From contig CAZBEQ010000038.1 in the NCBI GenBank assembly GCA_964490975.1, forward strand, positions 1 through 34,905: a stretch of DNA of 34,905 nt, given 5' to 3'. The notes beneath the pieces were generated by a model that was given only the letters and a program-made list of their open reading frames with translations, was not told where the DNA came from and did no database searches. Shown here in pieces: positions 14,960 through 24,496 of this stretch (positions are counted from its first letter, which is position 1; each line of letters begins with the position of its first letter). The translations under genes and the position numbers were made by a program. The DNA is from DTU013 sp964490975 (GTDB lineage Bacteria; Bacillota; Clostridia; Acetivibrionales; DTU013).

Positions 14960-17900
14960 CTACTTTACAATTATTTCTATAAATCTTTGCAGAATAACTG
15001 CAACCTCGGCTCTTGTAGTCGTGCCCTGGGGAACGAATTTTCCGCCGTCGCGCCCTGAAATTATTCCTGTATACTGACAATACTTTGCCGCATCTGCTGC
15101 CCAGGAGGAAATGGCCGAGGCATCAGGATAACTCAGATGTGCCGCTCCGGAAGCTGAAGTTGAAACCTTCAGAAGTTCTGCAAATCTATAAAGCATCACA
15201 GCCATCTCCTCTCGGGTCACTACTCGGTCGGGTTCAAACTTGCCGTTGCCAACACCGGTAATTATATTGTTTTCAGCTGCCCAATCTACATAATTTCCGT
15301 AATATGCAGTATAGTCAGCGTCACTGAACTTACTTCCGATTCCTGTCGTTGCAAGCTTGCCGTAGGACCTCTCATAAAGCCGTCCAATAACTGTAGCAAA
15401 CATTGCTCGTGTCATTCCTGCTTCAGGTGAGAAAGTATCTCCGGAAGTACCTAAGTACAGTTCCCTTTGTGCTATAAAATCAATATTTGGTTTTGCCCAA
15501 TGACCTGAAATATCCGTGAAGCTTCTCGGATTCTCTTTAAAAAGTACAGTTTTCCCTTGTGGCGCAATGTATTTCATAACACTGCTGACATCAGAAGCAA
15601 ACCCAATGAACACATTATTACCTTTATCATCTATATAATATGGCAAATCTGCAGCTTTCAAATATATTACTTCTATCGTATGTGCTGTGCTTACATTTGA
15701 GAAGGTATAGCTTGTGACAGCACCGACACTTTTCCCATCTACTAATACATCGGAGATCTTATAGCCCTGATCAGCTGCAATGGTGAAGGTCTTGCCTTGC
15801 CCCGCTGTTACATACACGTTTCCACCTGGATTTATGCTTCCGCCAGTGCTTGCAACAGTTTTAATGTCATAACTGGTTGCTGTACTATCCGTGGATGGCG
15901 TTGTATTGCTGCTGATATATGCAATAGCATAGGTACTGAAGTATTTCAAATATGCTGTGATTTGAGTTTTATCACTGCTGACTACTATATACTCACCGTT
16001 TGTGTTTACCGATGTCGTTATAGCGTCCGCAACATCACCGCTGCCATAATCGTGAGCACGGTATATAACATAGCTGGCCTTGCCCTGAAGCTCTGCAGGG
16101 AGTGGTATGATGATCTTGATCAGGCTGTTTGTTTCGGTAATGGATGACTCCTCAGATGCACCGTTACTCGATGTCGAAGTCTTTGTCAAGTCCACATCGA
16201 GAATAGACCCTGATGTGTATCCGCCGGAACTCATCGCCGCTTCTACTGTAGCTTTGTTCTCCGAATAATCGTTCTTTTGAACTGTTAACTTGATTTCAAC
16301 AGTTCCGCCGCTTGTAACGGTATTTTGCTCAGTAGAGCCATATACGGTTGTATCATTGAAGACATTGTTCAGATTATCTACTACAACATTCGGCGTACCT
16401 GAACCGATAACATCAAGCTTGGAATTCTTATTGCCGCTGGGCAGCGTAATGGAACCGGTGTATGTATAATTTCCGCCGCTTACTGTAATGCAGACTGTAA
16501 CCTCCTGCCCATCCTTTAGCACAATCAGATTATAGATGCCGTCGGGAACACCTGTTACTGTGAAGTCGCCGTTATTGTCCGTTGTCACAGTCGTTCCGAA
16601 CTGAACAGTACCCTGTACGACTTTGACTGTTGCGCCACTTACGGCAGTAGGCGTTGCGGCATCGTCATTCACCGTACCACTGATGGTATAGGTGTTTTCT
16701 GCCCACTTTGCATAGATAATCGTGTTAGATGTGATAGTATCTGTGTTGAATTTCCATGGGTTTGCACAGGCAGTATCTTTATACCAGCCGATGAACGAAT
16801 AGCCAGTACGGCTTGGTACTGCCGGTTCTGTCACTGTTGAGCCTGAAGCGATACCCGCATGAGAGGCATGAGTCCCCCCGCCGGTATAGTTGTTATTGTA
16901 TGTCACTGTATATGTTGCCGGCACCGCCGTCCAAATCGCTGTCAGGTTGACGTTCCCTGTAATGGCGAATGTTTGATCTGCTTTATATGTTGTTCCGTTG
17001 CTGTTCCATCCGCTAAAGGTATAGCCCGCGTTTGCAAGGCTTCCTGTATTACCTTTTACTTTTGCTGTAGTACCTATAGTATAAGAATTACTATCAACAG
17101 GTACACTCCCCGAAGTAGCTCCGTTTGCGAAATACATTACAGAATAGGTTGGAACCGGCTCAGGTGTCCACTTAGCGTAGAGATTTGTGTCACTTGATAC
17201 TGAATCGGTTTTGAAATTCCATGCTGTTGTACAAGTGTTCTCCTTATACCAGCCACCGAATATATATCCGTTTCTCACAGGCTGCACAGGCGTCGTTACT
17301 TTGTTGCCGCTAATCACAATCTGAGGTGTACCATAAATTGCTGTATCAGAAATATCGTAATTTTTTTTGAAAGTTGTTGTGTAAGCTCCTAAAGCCGGGC
17401 TTATTGTCGAAGAATCACTATCGCTGTAGGTTGTTCCATTTCCTGTTGCTGTTATTTTAAACGTATATGTACCCGCTTCTGTCATCACTGATGAGAAATC
17501 GTAGTATGTATTGGTTATTCCATTTATTGCACTGCCTCTTTCTGACCCGTTCTTATATAGTTGTACTGTATAGCTGCTCCTATTGTTTACTGCTCCCCAG
17601 GTAGCTCTTCCCTTCACAATCGAATCCCATGTTAGCCCTACTGGAGTGTTCAGCTTTTCTACTCTGGAAATTGCTATGGCATAGTATTTTACTGTCGTTC
17701 CGTTCTGGGCGGTTACTTTAATGTAAGCTGTCGTTATTCCTGCTTTCAGAGAAAGAGTATTGCTTCCGGTGATCTCAGACGTAAATTCTGAGTCCGAATA
17801 CAATTTCACGGTTGCGCCGGCCACCGCTGTAATATCACTCAGTGACAGCGTCGATTTTGAACTGTCTACACTTAATTCCCATGTTATTGGGTTTGACGCG

Positions 17901-20900
17901 TCAACTCCAGTTCCGGATGTACTGATGTCTGTCTGTGATGTTATGCTTTTCAGTCCTGCACTAGAGCTTAATGGTGTAACACTGTTGGATATTCCCGATG
18001 ATGATCCTTTGCCAACACTATTTGTTGCTGTTACTGTAAATGTATATGCAGTACCGTTTGTAAGCCCTGTCACCGTTATGGGGCTCCCAGTGCCGGTTCC
18101 AACAATCCCATCCGGACTTGATGTTACAGCATATCCAGTAATTGCTTCTCCTCCTGTAACTGTCGGGGCTGTAAAGCTCACAGTTGCCTGTCCATCTCCA
18201 GCTATAGCTGTGCCAACGCTAGGTGCTCCGGGAGCTGTTTCTACCGTAGCGGAAATTGTCAGATTTCCTGTAGTGAGTGCACTATTTACTGCAAGCCGGT
18301 CTGCAGCCACCGTCACTGTTAAGTTGGTTACATTAGCATCAAAATCTGTTCCGTCATATGCAAGTAATATGTCTACTGTCTTATCGCTGGTTCTTGTTGC
18401 GCTTGCTACCGTTAAGCCTGCCGGTTTGTTATTGAGCGTGAATTTGCTTTCATCAAGTGCTCCGTTTACACCGGTGAAGGTGTCTCCCGATACTGTGAGT
18501 GTTATTTTCCTGCCGTCCAGGTTTTCTTCTGTCATTGTCAGGTCCGGTGTTCCTGTTACTGTTCTGGCAAGAGTTGTGAAGGTTATATCTACACCGTAGG
18601 TTGTTCCGACACTGTTGGTTGCATACGCTCTTGCATAATATAGTGTATTGGGTTCCAGCCCTGTAAGCGTTGCCGATATTGCTCCCGTGCCTGTCCCGTT
18701 AGGTACTTTTAACGCTGTCGGGTTTGCTGATGTTCCGTATGCTATACCCTTTTCTGTTACAGTCTCGCCTCCGTCAGCGGTTACATTGCCTGCTACTACA
18801 GCGCTAACTGCTGTGATCGCTGTTGCCGGGCTTGTAGTTGTAACCCCTGTGGCTGCTGTTTCTACTGTAGCAGTAATTGCCAGACTGCCTGTGGTGAGTG
18901 CACTATTTACTGCAAGCCGGTCTGCAGCTACTGTCACTGTCAGGGTGGATATATCTGAATCAAAATCTGTTCCGTCATATGCTAGTACTATGTCCACTTT
19001 CGTATCGCTTGTTCTGACTGCACTTGCTACCGATAAGCCTGCCGGTTTGTTATTGAGCGTGAATTTGCTTTCATCAAGTGCTCCGTTTACACCGGTGAAG
19101 GTGTCTCCCGATACTGTGAGTGTTATTTTCCTGCCGTCCAGGTTTTCTTCTGTCATTGTCAGGTCCGGTGTTCCTGTTACTGTTCTGGCAAGAGTTGTGA
19201 AGGTTATATCTACACCGTAGGTTGTTCCGACACTGTTGGTTGCATACGCTCTTGCATAATATAGTGTATTGGGTTCCAGCCCTGTAAGCGTTGCCGATAT
19301 TGCTCCCGTGCCTGTCCCGTTAGGTACTTTTAACGCTGTCGGGTTTGCTGATGTTCCGTATGCTATACCCTTTTCTGTTACAGTCTCGCCTCCGTCAGCG
19401 GTTACATTGCCTGCTACTACAGCGCTAACTGCTGTGATCGCTGTTGCCGGGCTTGTAGTTGTAACCCCTGTGGCTGCTGTTTCTACCGTAGCGGCAATTG
19501 CCAGATTGCCTGTAGTGAGTGCACTGTTTAATGCAAGCTGGTCTGCAGCTACCGTAACTGTCAGGGTGGATATATCTGAATCAAAATCTGTTCCGTCATA
19601 TGCTAGTACTATGTCCACTTTCGTATCGCTTGTTNNNNNNNNNNNNNNNNNNNNNNNNNNNNNNNNNNNNNNNNNNNNNNNNNNNNNNNNNNNNNNNNNN
19701 NNNNNNNNNNNNNNNNNNNNNNNNNNNNNNNNNNTGCCTGTAGTGAGTGCACTGTTTAATGCAAGCTGGTCTGCAGCTACCGTAACTGTTAAGGTGCTTA
19801 CATCTGCATCAAAATCTGTTCCGTCATATGCTAGTACTATGTCCACTTTCGTATCGCTTGTTCTGACTGCACTTGCTACCGATAAGCCTGCCGGTTTGTT
19901 ATTGAGCGTGAATTTGCTTTCATCAAGTGCTCCGTTTACACCGGTGAAGGTGTCTCCCGATACTGTGAGTGTTATTTTCCTGCCGTCCAGGTTTTCTTCT
20001 GTCATTGTCAGGTCCGGTGTTCCTGTTACTGTTCTGGCAAGAGTTGTGAAGGTTATATCTACACCGTAGGTTGTTCCGACACTGTTGGTTGCATACGCTC
20101 TTGCATAATATAGTGTATTGGGTTCCAGCCCTGTAAGCGTTGCCGATATTGCTCCCGTGCCTGTCCCGTTAGGTACTTTTAACGCTGTCGGGTTTGCTGA
20201 TGTTCCGTATGCTATACCCTTTTCTGTTACAGTCTCGCCTCCGTCAGCGGTTACATTGCCTGCTACTACAGCGCTAACTGCTGTGATCGCTGTTGCCGGG
20301 CTTGTAGTTGTAACCCCTGTGGCTGCTGTTTCTACTGTAGCAGTAATTGCCAGACTGCCTGTGGTGAGTGCACTATTTACTGCAAGCCGGTCTGCAGCTA
20401 CTGTCACTGTCAGGGTGGATATATCTGAATCAAAATCTGTTCCGTCATACGCAAGTACTATATCAACTGTCGTATCGCTGGTCCGGGTTGCACTTGCTAC
20501 CGATAAGCCTGCCGGTTTGTTATTGAGCGTAAATTTGTTTGTATCAAGCGCTCCGTTTGAACCTGTAAAGGCGTCTCCCGATACCGTAAGTTCTATTGTT
20601 CTGCCGTCCAGGTTTTCTTCTTTCATGTCTGTGTCCGGCGTTCCTGAGACATTAATATCAGGGTTCAGTCCCGGGCCGGAAATGCAGAAATCAACAGGGC
20701 CTGTAGCGATCAAGTCACCCATACAAAGATATAAGGTTTTATCTTTTTCAAGAGCGGTAGTTAATGAGAAGTTTTTCCCCGATTCACCGACATCTGCTGT
20801 AGACCAAGCGTCAGAAGCAGGATCGTCAGAAAAGTAAAGGTAAGCATCACGTTTCGGATCCTCAACATAAAATCTATAGTTTCCACTTACGGGTGCTGTG

Positions 20901-22648
20901 AATTTATAATTTCGATATTCTGGCTGAAATGGAATAAGAATGCTAGTCCTCGCTTTAGTAATAAGAGCATAATCATCAGGATCTATGACATCACCCAATT
21001 CTCCGACCAAAGCATCGCCAGGTATTAGCGATATGATATCTGAAACGGTCTCGTGTGTACCAAGAGCAGCAACTAATTTGAATTTATAAGCTGTTCCGTT
21101 GGTTAGCCCACTCACCGTTGCGCTTGTAGACATATTAAAAAGCGGGACATCTGTTGTTGCAGTGGTATAGCTTGTTCCATCATCCGAAGACTGGTATAGT
21201 GTTACGCTTGATGCCGTCGATGGCACTGTGAAAGTAAAATCAGCCCTTCCATCGCCGACACCGCAAATAAATCCTGTTATATTGAAATCAGGGTCTTCAG
21301 GAGTCAATGATACCTCGTTGGAAAGCGGGCTCAAAGAACCCCCATCACCGATTGCCCTGGCAACAAAATAGTACTGGGTGAAATTTTCCAAGCCTGTAAT
21401 TGTTGTACCTTCGGCGGCCTTTCCATTTATGAGTTTTCTATTAGTCTCATTATATGAACCAGAAGATGTACGCCAGTAAATATAGTATCCTCCAGCACGT
21501 GTAGCGCGTTCCCATTTTAATGCCACACTCGCGTCTCCGGCTGTTCCTGCCAGATTTTGCGGCGTATGCACGCTGGTCATAAGGGTTGGATAGGAGCCCC
21601 CAGGTATTGACCAGATATCACTTGAATCCCAGCCAGCGTCAGTGAATGGCTTTGTTGCTTTCAGGTCTGTGTCCGAGATCGGCGCTGTTCCCGCCTCACC
21701 TCCTATTGGCATGTCGCCTGAATATTGGTTATCCAGCATTCCTATACCCATTGTGCATGTTCCTGTAAGATAGAAACTACCTGAGCAATTCCCTGTAAAA
21801 GCAGTTCCAGCGACGCCGCCTTTTGTGCCCGCAGTACCGGAGTAAGAAACCGTCCCGGTTGAATAGCAGTTTTGGATGCCATTAGCAAAATTAGTTGTAG
21901 CGGCGATTCCACCAACTATCATCAAACCGCATAAACTACCAGTACCGCCTGACACACTGCCTGAATTCCAACAGTCAATAATAGTTTTGTAGTTAATACC
22001 TGCTATTCCACCCGCCGTAGTTTGAGAACCTGTACTGTTACCAACTGAAATATTTGCTGAATTATAACAGGCATTTATTGTCCCGCTATTAATACCAGCT
22101 ATGCCTCCGACTTGTGTATATCCGTGGCCGCCTGAAACAGCTCCGGAAATAACACTGCAGTTTTCAATAGTGCCCAAGTTTTGGCCGGCAATAGCGCCTA
22201 CAAATTGCACGGGTGTTGACAGGCCGATATTAACATTTGACAGCCTTAGATTTCTTACTGTCCCGCCGTTTCCGATAAACATGAACATACCTGTGTAATT
22301 CGTATCCGATACGCTGGTGATACTTAAGCCTGTAATTGTATGCCAGCCGCCGTCATATGTGCCGGAAAAACCTATATACCAGCCGCCTGCGTCAGGCGTT
22401 TTTCCGATCGGCGTAAATGCTGAGCTTAATGTGATATCCGCTGTCTGCACAAAATACTTGTCAAAATATGTTGCATAATTTGTATACATCAGCTGTAGAT
22501 CCGCCTCACTGGAAATCAGGTACGGATCGTTAGCAGTTCCCGTTCCCAACAGAGGTCCGGCTGCAAAAAGTGTCATAGCTGGCATGAGGCTTATCACCAT
22601 TGCCATGATTATAAGCATTGATATTATCTTTTTACCGGTGTTTTTCAT
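14960..22648 (-). CDS. Giant SLH-anchored surface protein with GLUG, fibronectin-like, InlB-type and near-identical tandem repeats
   Basis: At least 2562 residues, exported and wall-anchored. Order: signal peptide (1-30, ending LFAAG); a GLUG-type beta-helix region (about 35-350, with repeated GGIAGINSGTI-like motifs); a fibronectin III domain (about 365-450); further beta domains; a block of about 207-residue tandem units (about 667-1470), each with a NLDGR-KITLTVSGDTFTG part and a fibronectin-like LYYARAYATNSVGTTYG part; another fibronectin domain; a cadherin-like segment; three InlB/Listeria-Bacteroides repeats (GYIFGGWYKE, GYTFSGWNSN, GYSFIGWYKD); a carboxypeptidase-regulatory-like fold; a Gly-rich region; and three C-terminal SLH domains (DISGHWAKPNIDFIA, YGNYVDWAAENNIIT, SSWAADAAKYCQYTG). 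The ATG follows GGGGGAG. Contents suggest adhesion to polymers or cells. The N gap inside means the true length is unknown. Confidence 0.95.
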   Translation of the reverse strand: MKNTGKKIISMLIIMAMVISLMPAMTLFAAGPLLGTGTANDPYLISSEADLQLMYTNYATYFDKYFVQTADITLSSAFTPIGKTPDAGGWYIGFSGTYDGGWHTITGLSITSVSDTNYTGMFMFIGNGGTVRNLRLSNVNIGLSTPVQFVGAIAGQNLGTIENCSVISGAVSGGHGYTQVGGIAGINSGTINACYNSANISVGNSTGSQTTAGGIAGINYKTIIDCWNSGSVSGGTGSLCGLMIVGGIAATTNFANGIQNCYSTGTVSYSGTAGTKGGVAGTAFTGNCSGSFYLTGTCTMGIGMLDNQYSGDMPIGGEAGTAPISDTDLKATKPFTDAGWDSSDIWSIPGGSYPTLMTSVHTPQNLAGTAGDASVALKWERATRAGGYYIYWRTSSGSYNETNRKLINGKAAEGTTITGLENFTQYYFVARAIGDGGSLSPLSNEVSLTPEDPDFNITGFICGVGDGRADFTFTVPSTASSVTLYQSSDDGTSYTTATTDVPLFNMSTSATVSGLTNGTAYKFKLVAALGTHETVSDIISLIPGDALVGELGDVIDPDDYALITKARTSILIPFQPEYRNYKFTAPVSGNYRFYVEDPKRDAYLYFSDDPASDAWSTADVGESGKNFSLTTALEKDKTLYLCMGDLIATGPVDFCISGPGLNPDINVSGTPDTDMKEENLDGRTIELTVSGDAFTGSNGALDTNKFTLNNKPAGLSVASATRTSDTTVDIVLAYDGTDFDSDISTLTVTVAADRLAVNSALTTGSLAITATVETAATGVTTTSPATAITAVSAVVAGNVTADGGETVTEKGIAYGTSANPTALKVPNGTGTGAISATLTGLEPNTLYYARAYATNSVGTTYGVDITFTTLARTVTGTPDLTMTEENLDGRKITLTVSGDTFTGVNGALDESKFTLNNKPAGLSVASAVRTSDTKVDIVLAYDGTDFDADVSTLTVTVAADQLALNSALTTGXXXXXXXXXXXXXXXXXXXXXXXXXXXXXXXXXXTSDTKVDIVLAYDGTDFDSDISTLTVTVAADQLALNSALTTGNLAIAATVETAATGVTTTSPATAITAVSAVVAGNVTADGGETVTEKGIAYGTSANPTALKVPNGTGTGAISATLTGLEPNTLYYARAYATNSVGTTYGVDITFTTLARTVTGTPDLTMTEENLDGRKITLTVSGDTFTGVNGALDESKFTLNNKPAGLSVASAVRTSDTKVDIVLAYDGTDFDSDISTLTVTVAADRLAVNSALTTGSLAITATVETAATGVTTTSPATAITAVSAVVAGNVTADGGETVTEKGIAYGTSANPTALKVPNGTGTGAISATLTGLEPNTLYYARAYATNSVGTTYGVDITFTTLARTVTGTPDLTMTEENLDGRKITLTVSGDTFTGVNGALDESKFTLNNKPAGLTVASATRTSDKTVDILLAYDGTDFDANVTNLTVTVAADRLAVNSALTTGNLTISATVETAPGAPSVGTAIAGDGQATVSFTAPTVTGGEAITGYAVTSSPDGIVGTGTGSPITVTGLTNGTAYTFTVTATNSVGKGSSSGISNSVTPLSSSAGLKSITSQTDISTSGTGVDASNPITWELSVDSSKSTLSLSDITAVAGATVKLYSDSEFTSEITGSNTLSLKAGITTAYIKVTAQNGTTVKYYAIAISRVEKLNTPVGLTWDSIVKGRATWGAVNNRSSYTVQLYKNGSERGSAINGITNTYYDFSSVMTEAGTYTFKITATGNGTTYSDSDSSTISPALGAYTTTFKKNYDISDTAIYGTPQIVISGNKVTTPVQPVRNGYIFGGWYKENTCTTAWNFKTDSVSSDTNLYAKWTPEPVPTYSVMYFANGATSGSVPVDSNSYTIGTTAKVKGNTGSLANAGYTFSGWNSNGTTYKADQTFAITGNVNLTAIWTAVPATYTVTYNNNYTGGGTHASHAGIASGSTVTEPAVPSRTGYSFIGWYKDTACANPWKFNTDTITSNTIIYAKWAENTYTISGTVNDDAATPTAVSGATVKVVQGTVQFGTTVTTDNNGDFTVTGVPDGIYNLIVLKDGQEVTVCITVSGGNYTYTGSITLPSGNKNSKLDVIGSGTPNVVVDNLNNVFNDTTVYGSTEQNTVTSGGTVEIKLTVQKNDYSENKATVEAAMSSGGYTSGSILDVDLTKTSTSSNGASEESSITETNSLIKIIIPLPAELQGKASYVIYRAHDYGSGDVADAITTSVNTNGEYIVVSSDKTQITAYLKYFSTYAIAYISSNTTPSTDSTATSYDIKTVASTGGSINPGGNVYVTAGQGKTFTIAADQGYKISDVLVDGKSVGAVTSYTFSNVSTAHTIEVIYLKAADLPYYIDDKGNNVFIGFASDVSSVMKYIAPQGKTVLFKENPRSFTDISGHWAKPNIDFIAQRELYLGTSGDTFSPEAGMTRAMFATVIGRLYERSYGKLATTGIGSKFSDADYTAYYGNYVDWAAENNIITGVGNGKFEPDRVVTREEMAVMLYRFAELLKVSTSASGAAHLSYPDASAISSWAADAAKYCQYTGIISGRDGGKFVPQGTTTRAEVAVILQRFIEIIVK
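18235..20650 (-). repeat. Tandem 621-bp coding repeats in the surface protein
   Basis: Unit boundaries recur at about 18235, 18856, 19477 and 20326. The first two steps are exactly 621 bp (207 codons). The last is 849 bp and contains the N gap, so at least one unit is collapsed or partly missing. Long stretches are identical between units, including silent positions. The units beginning at 18856 and 20326 share one variant; those on both sides of the gap share another. Such homogeneity points to recent duplication or gene conversion. Confidence 0.9.
19635..19734. other. Assembly gap (100 N)
   Basis: Exactly 100 unknown bases, the usual placeholder for a gap of unknown size. The sequences on the two sides are the same part of the 621-bp repeat, so the assembly failed inside the repeat. 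The number of units cannot be deduced. Confidence 0.99.
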
Positions 22649-22896
22649 TTTAACATCTCCCCCTAATAAATAGTTCTTTGTTTGTCCGTTTAATAGATTT
22701 CTTACCTGACTTACGGTTGATATTGAGGTTAATTATCCAGAAACTTAAGTGTTCCTCCCTGCTCACAGCACCTAAGAAAAAGGGAAATATTAAGCAGTTA
22801 TAATGTAATAAAGTGTAAAATATTTCATTGCCAGATATACTAATGCTCGTTTAGTCGACATAATATTTCTTCTTTGACCAATTTGTGTCATTCATA

Positions 22897-22925
22897 ATAA
22901 TAATCTAAAAAGATATTTTTGTCAA
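22897..22925 (-). promoter_or_regulatory. Strong sigma-A promoter of the giant surface protein gene
   Basis: On the minus strand a perfect TTGACA (22920-22925), a 17-base spacer and TATTAT (22897-22902). Transcription from about 22890 gives a leader of about 240 nt before the ATG at 22648. I saw no known riboswitch motif in the leader. Confidence 0.75.
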
Positions 22926-22936
22926 TTTATCTGATG

Positions 22937-22993
22937 ACAAGGGGACAGGTTCTTCGACCCAGTTACCATGGGACGAGGAACCTGTCCCCTTGT
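22937..22993. repeat. Inverted repeat with inner-core sequence
   Basis: Arms of 25 bases (22937-22961 and 22969-22993), two mismatches, 7-base loop, each arm beginning ACAAGGGGACAGGTTC. It shares GGGGACAGGTTC with the inner cores at 11613, 31132 and 32411 but extends further. It sits between the surface-protein promoter and the stop of the AraC gene, 55 bases after that stop. Confidence 0.85.
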
Positions 22994-23048
22994 TCCACCC
23001 TAGCTTATCAGGAAAATCAGCGTTCTGCTTTCCTGTTTCGCTTTTGCA

Positions 23049-23675
23049 TTATCCATTGCTGACACTTAGCTTTTTAACAGCACGAAGCTCGATATATCCG
23101 CGTTCTCCACGAGGTTCAAGCTGAATACACGGGTTACCGTCATCCCACTCATATCCGATCACAGTTGGATCGTATTTTCCCATTGCATGCTGTACTGCCA
23201 CGATTGCCTCACAGTATTCTTCTTCCTTAAACGGTTCTCCCTGAAACACAAGATATATCGTATGAGGGAGCTCGATCACATCAAATCCATCCGGGACAAT
23301 TCCATCATAATCCATTGATGCTTCCACACCTTGTACATATGTGGAGGTATTCGCATATTCTCCGGGATTGCAGCCAAACTCTCTGTAAAATGCCCGCTGA
23401 TAGCCGTCAACGCTGCCGAAGCCGAGATCATAAGCCGCATCGATCACCTTAACATCTCCGGATCTAAGCTTAATCGCAGACTTTGAAAGGCGCAGCCTAC
23501 GGATATAATCACTCGGCATCAGATTTGTATATTCCCGGAATAGCCTGTACGAATGCCAGGGAGAGAAACAGGATACGTTTGCGAGTTCGGTAAGGGTTAT
23601 TTCCTCCTCCAGGTGTTCCCCAATATACTCCTGCATCCGTTGAACGGCCATTATCTGTTCCTTCATCCTTATCAC
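23049..23675 (-). CDS. AraC-family regulator with GyrI-like effector domain, probably internally deleted
   Basis: 208 residues. The N-terminal AraC DNA-binding domain (about 8-108) has two helix-turn-helix motifs (LTELANVSCFSPWHSYRLF and VIDAAYDLGFGSVDGYQRAF), ending FGCNPGEYA. The rest (about 112-208) is the second half of an AraC effector-binding domain: YVQGVEASMDYDG, GFDVIELPHTIYLVFQGEPF and ERGYIELRAVKK. Relatives with both halves are usually about 290 residues. Here the domain boundary jumps from GEYA straight to NTSTYVQGVE, so about 80 residues in the first half of the effector domain appear lost in frame. DNA binding may remain while ligand response is changed. The ATG follows GGAGGTGATAAG. 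It is followed by an inverted repeat. Confidence 0.8.
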   Translation of the reverse strand: MIRMKEQIMAVQRMQEYIGEHLEEEITLTELANVSCFSPWHSYRLFREYTNLMPSDYIRRLRLSKSAIKLRSGDVKVIDAAYDLGFGSVDGYQRAFYREFGCNPGEYANTSTYVQGVEASMDYDGIVPDGFDVIELPHTIYLVFQGEPFKEEEYCEAIVAVQHAMGKYDPTVIGYEWDDGNPCIQLEPRGERGYIELRAVKKLSVSNG

Positions 23676-23734
23676 CTCCGAATATTCATGTTAGTGTAAA
23701 GTTAATTACGGCTCAACGTACTGATTGAGTTATG

Positions 23735-23916
23735 TGCTCAAATTTGTAGGTAATGGGAAGGTTTATACTGTTGTGAGTTAACATAATATGTGTATTTATC
23801 TATTTATGTTGCCTTGCCAGTTAAAATTTCAATAGATTCCTTTAAGTTTTATCCCTAGACCTGTATATTTGAGCAATCCGTTGGCCAAGTACGTCCTAGA
23901 CCTGCATATTTGAGCA
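23735..23916. repeat. Related 22-bp motifs, possible ends of a collapsed insertion sequence
   Basis: CCTAGACCTGTATATTTGAGCA at 23854-23875 in near-exact direct repeat at 23895-23916 (one base differs), and a related inverted copy (TGCTCAAATTTGTAGGT, 23735-23751). Several spaced terminal repeats at one end and an inverted one at the other is a layout seen in IS21-like elements. No transposase lies between them. The region 23676-24049 holds no gene that I can see. Confidence 0.45.
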
Positions 23917-24048
23917 CCTGTTAGTGCTTTGGGCTGTTTTTCATAAGCTACTTTACACTATCATATTCATAATTATATCTAGCTCAGAAAGATTCTCTCG
24001 ACTTTTCTTGCCAATAAAAAGTTAGGTTACATATCTCCATACGCACAC

Positions 24049-24083
24049 AAAAATGGTAAAAGCAATTTCACTTTTACCATTTT
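24049..24083 (-). terminator. Rho-independent terminator of the ygeX-ridA operon
   Basis: Perfect 13-bp stem (24050-24062 with 24071-24083), 8-base loop. On the minus strand the stem ends in a T5 run. It lies 20 bases after the ridA stop codon. The A/T-rich palindrome would also work on the plus strand. Confidence 0.85.
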
Positions 24084-24103
24084 CGAAATATCCTTTTAGC
24101 TAT

Positions 24104-24478
24104 TTACAGAGCTGCTATAGCTTCAATTTCAACTAAAGCATCCTTTGGAAGTCTTGCTACCTCCACACAGGATCTGGCCGGATAGCCTTCCTGAAAGAAT
24201 TTTTCGTAAACCGCATTCATTTTGCTAAATTCTTTCATATTTTTTATGAAAACCGTAGTTTTTACAATATTCATTGCACCAAGGCCCGCTTCCCCAAGAA
24301 TGGACAGAATATTTTTCATCGACTGCTCTGTTTGTTCCTCAATACTATCCGGCATTGTTCCTGTGACTGGATTCACCGGCAATTGCCCTGAGGTATATAC
24401 CATACCATTCACCACGATCGCCTGTGAATATGGGCCAATAGCCGCAGGAGCTTTATTTGTTGCAATTACATTCTTCAT
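24104..24478 (-). CDS. ridA: RidA-family enamine/imine deaminase
   Basis: 124 residues, the standard length for the YjgF/YER057c/UK114 family, which hydrolyses reactive enamines such as 2-aminoacrylate to 2-keto acids and ammonia. It shows APAAIGPYSQA (10-20), TSGQLPVNPVTG (29-40), the catalytic-site Arg102 in YPARSCVEV and Glu119 in LVEIEAIAAL. It is the last gene of the operon, 18 bases after carbamate kinase. The pyridoxal enzyme at the head of the same operon generates 2-aminoacrylate, which gives RidA a direct job here: speeding release of pyruvate and protecting other pyridoxal enzymes. The family annotation is firm; the link to the lyase is inference from context. Confidence 0.95.
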   Translation of the reverse strand: MKNVIATNKAPAAIGPYSQAIVVNGMVYTSGQLPVNPVTGTMPDSIEEQTEQSMKNILSILGEAGLGAMNIVKTTVFIKNMKEFSKMNAVYEKFFQEGYPARSCVEVARLPKDALVEIEAIAAL

Positions 24479-24496
24479 AGCTTCATCTCCATAAAC

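Noticed and set aside
17760..20837. Long plus-strand open frames opposite the giant surface gene
   Set aside because: They copy the 621-bp repeat period, have Val/Ser/Ala-rich composition produced by the antisense of Thr/Ala-rich codons, and have no ribosome binding sites or domains.
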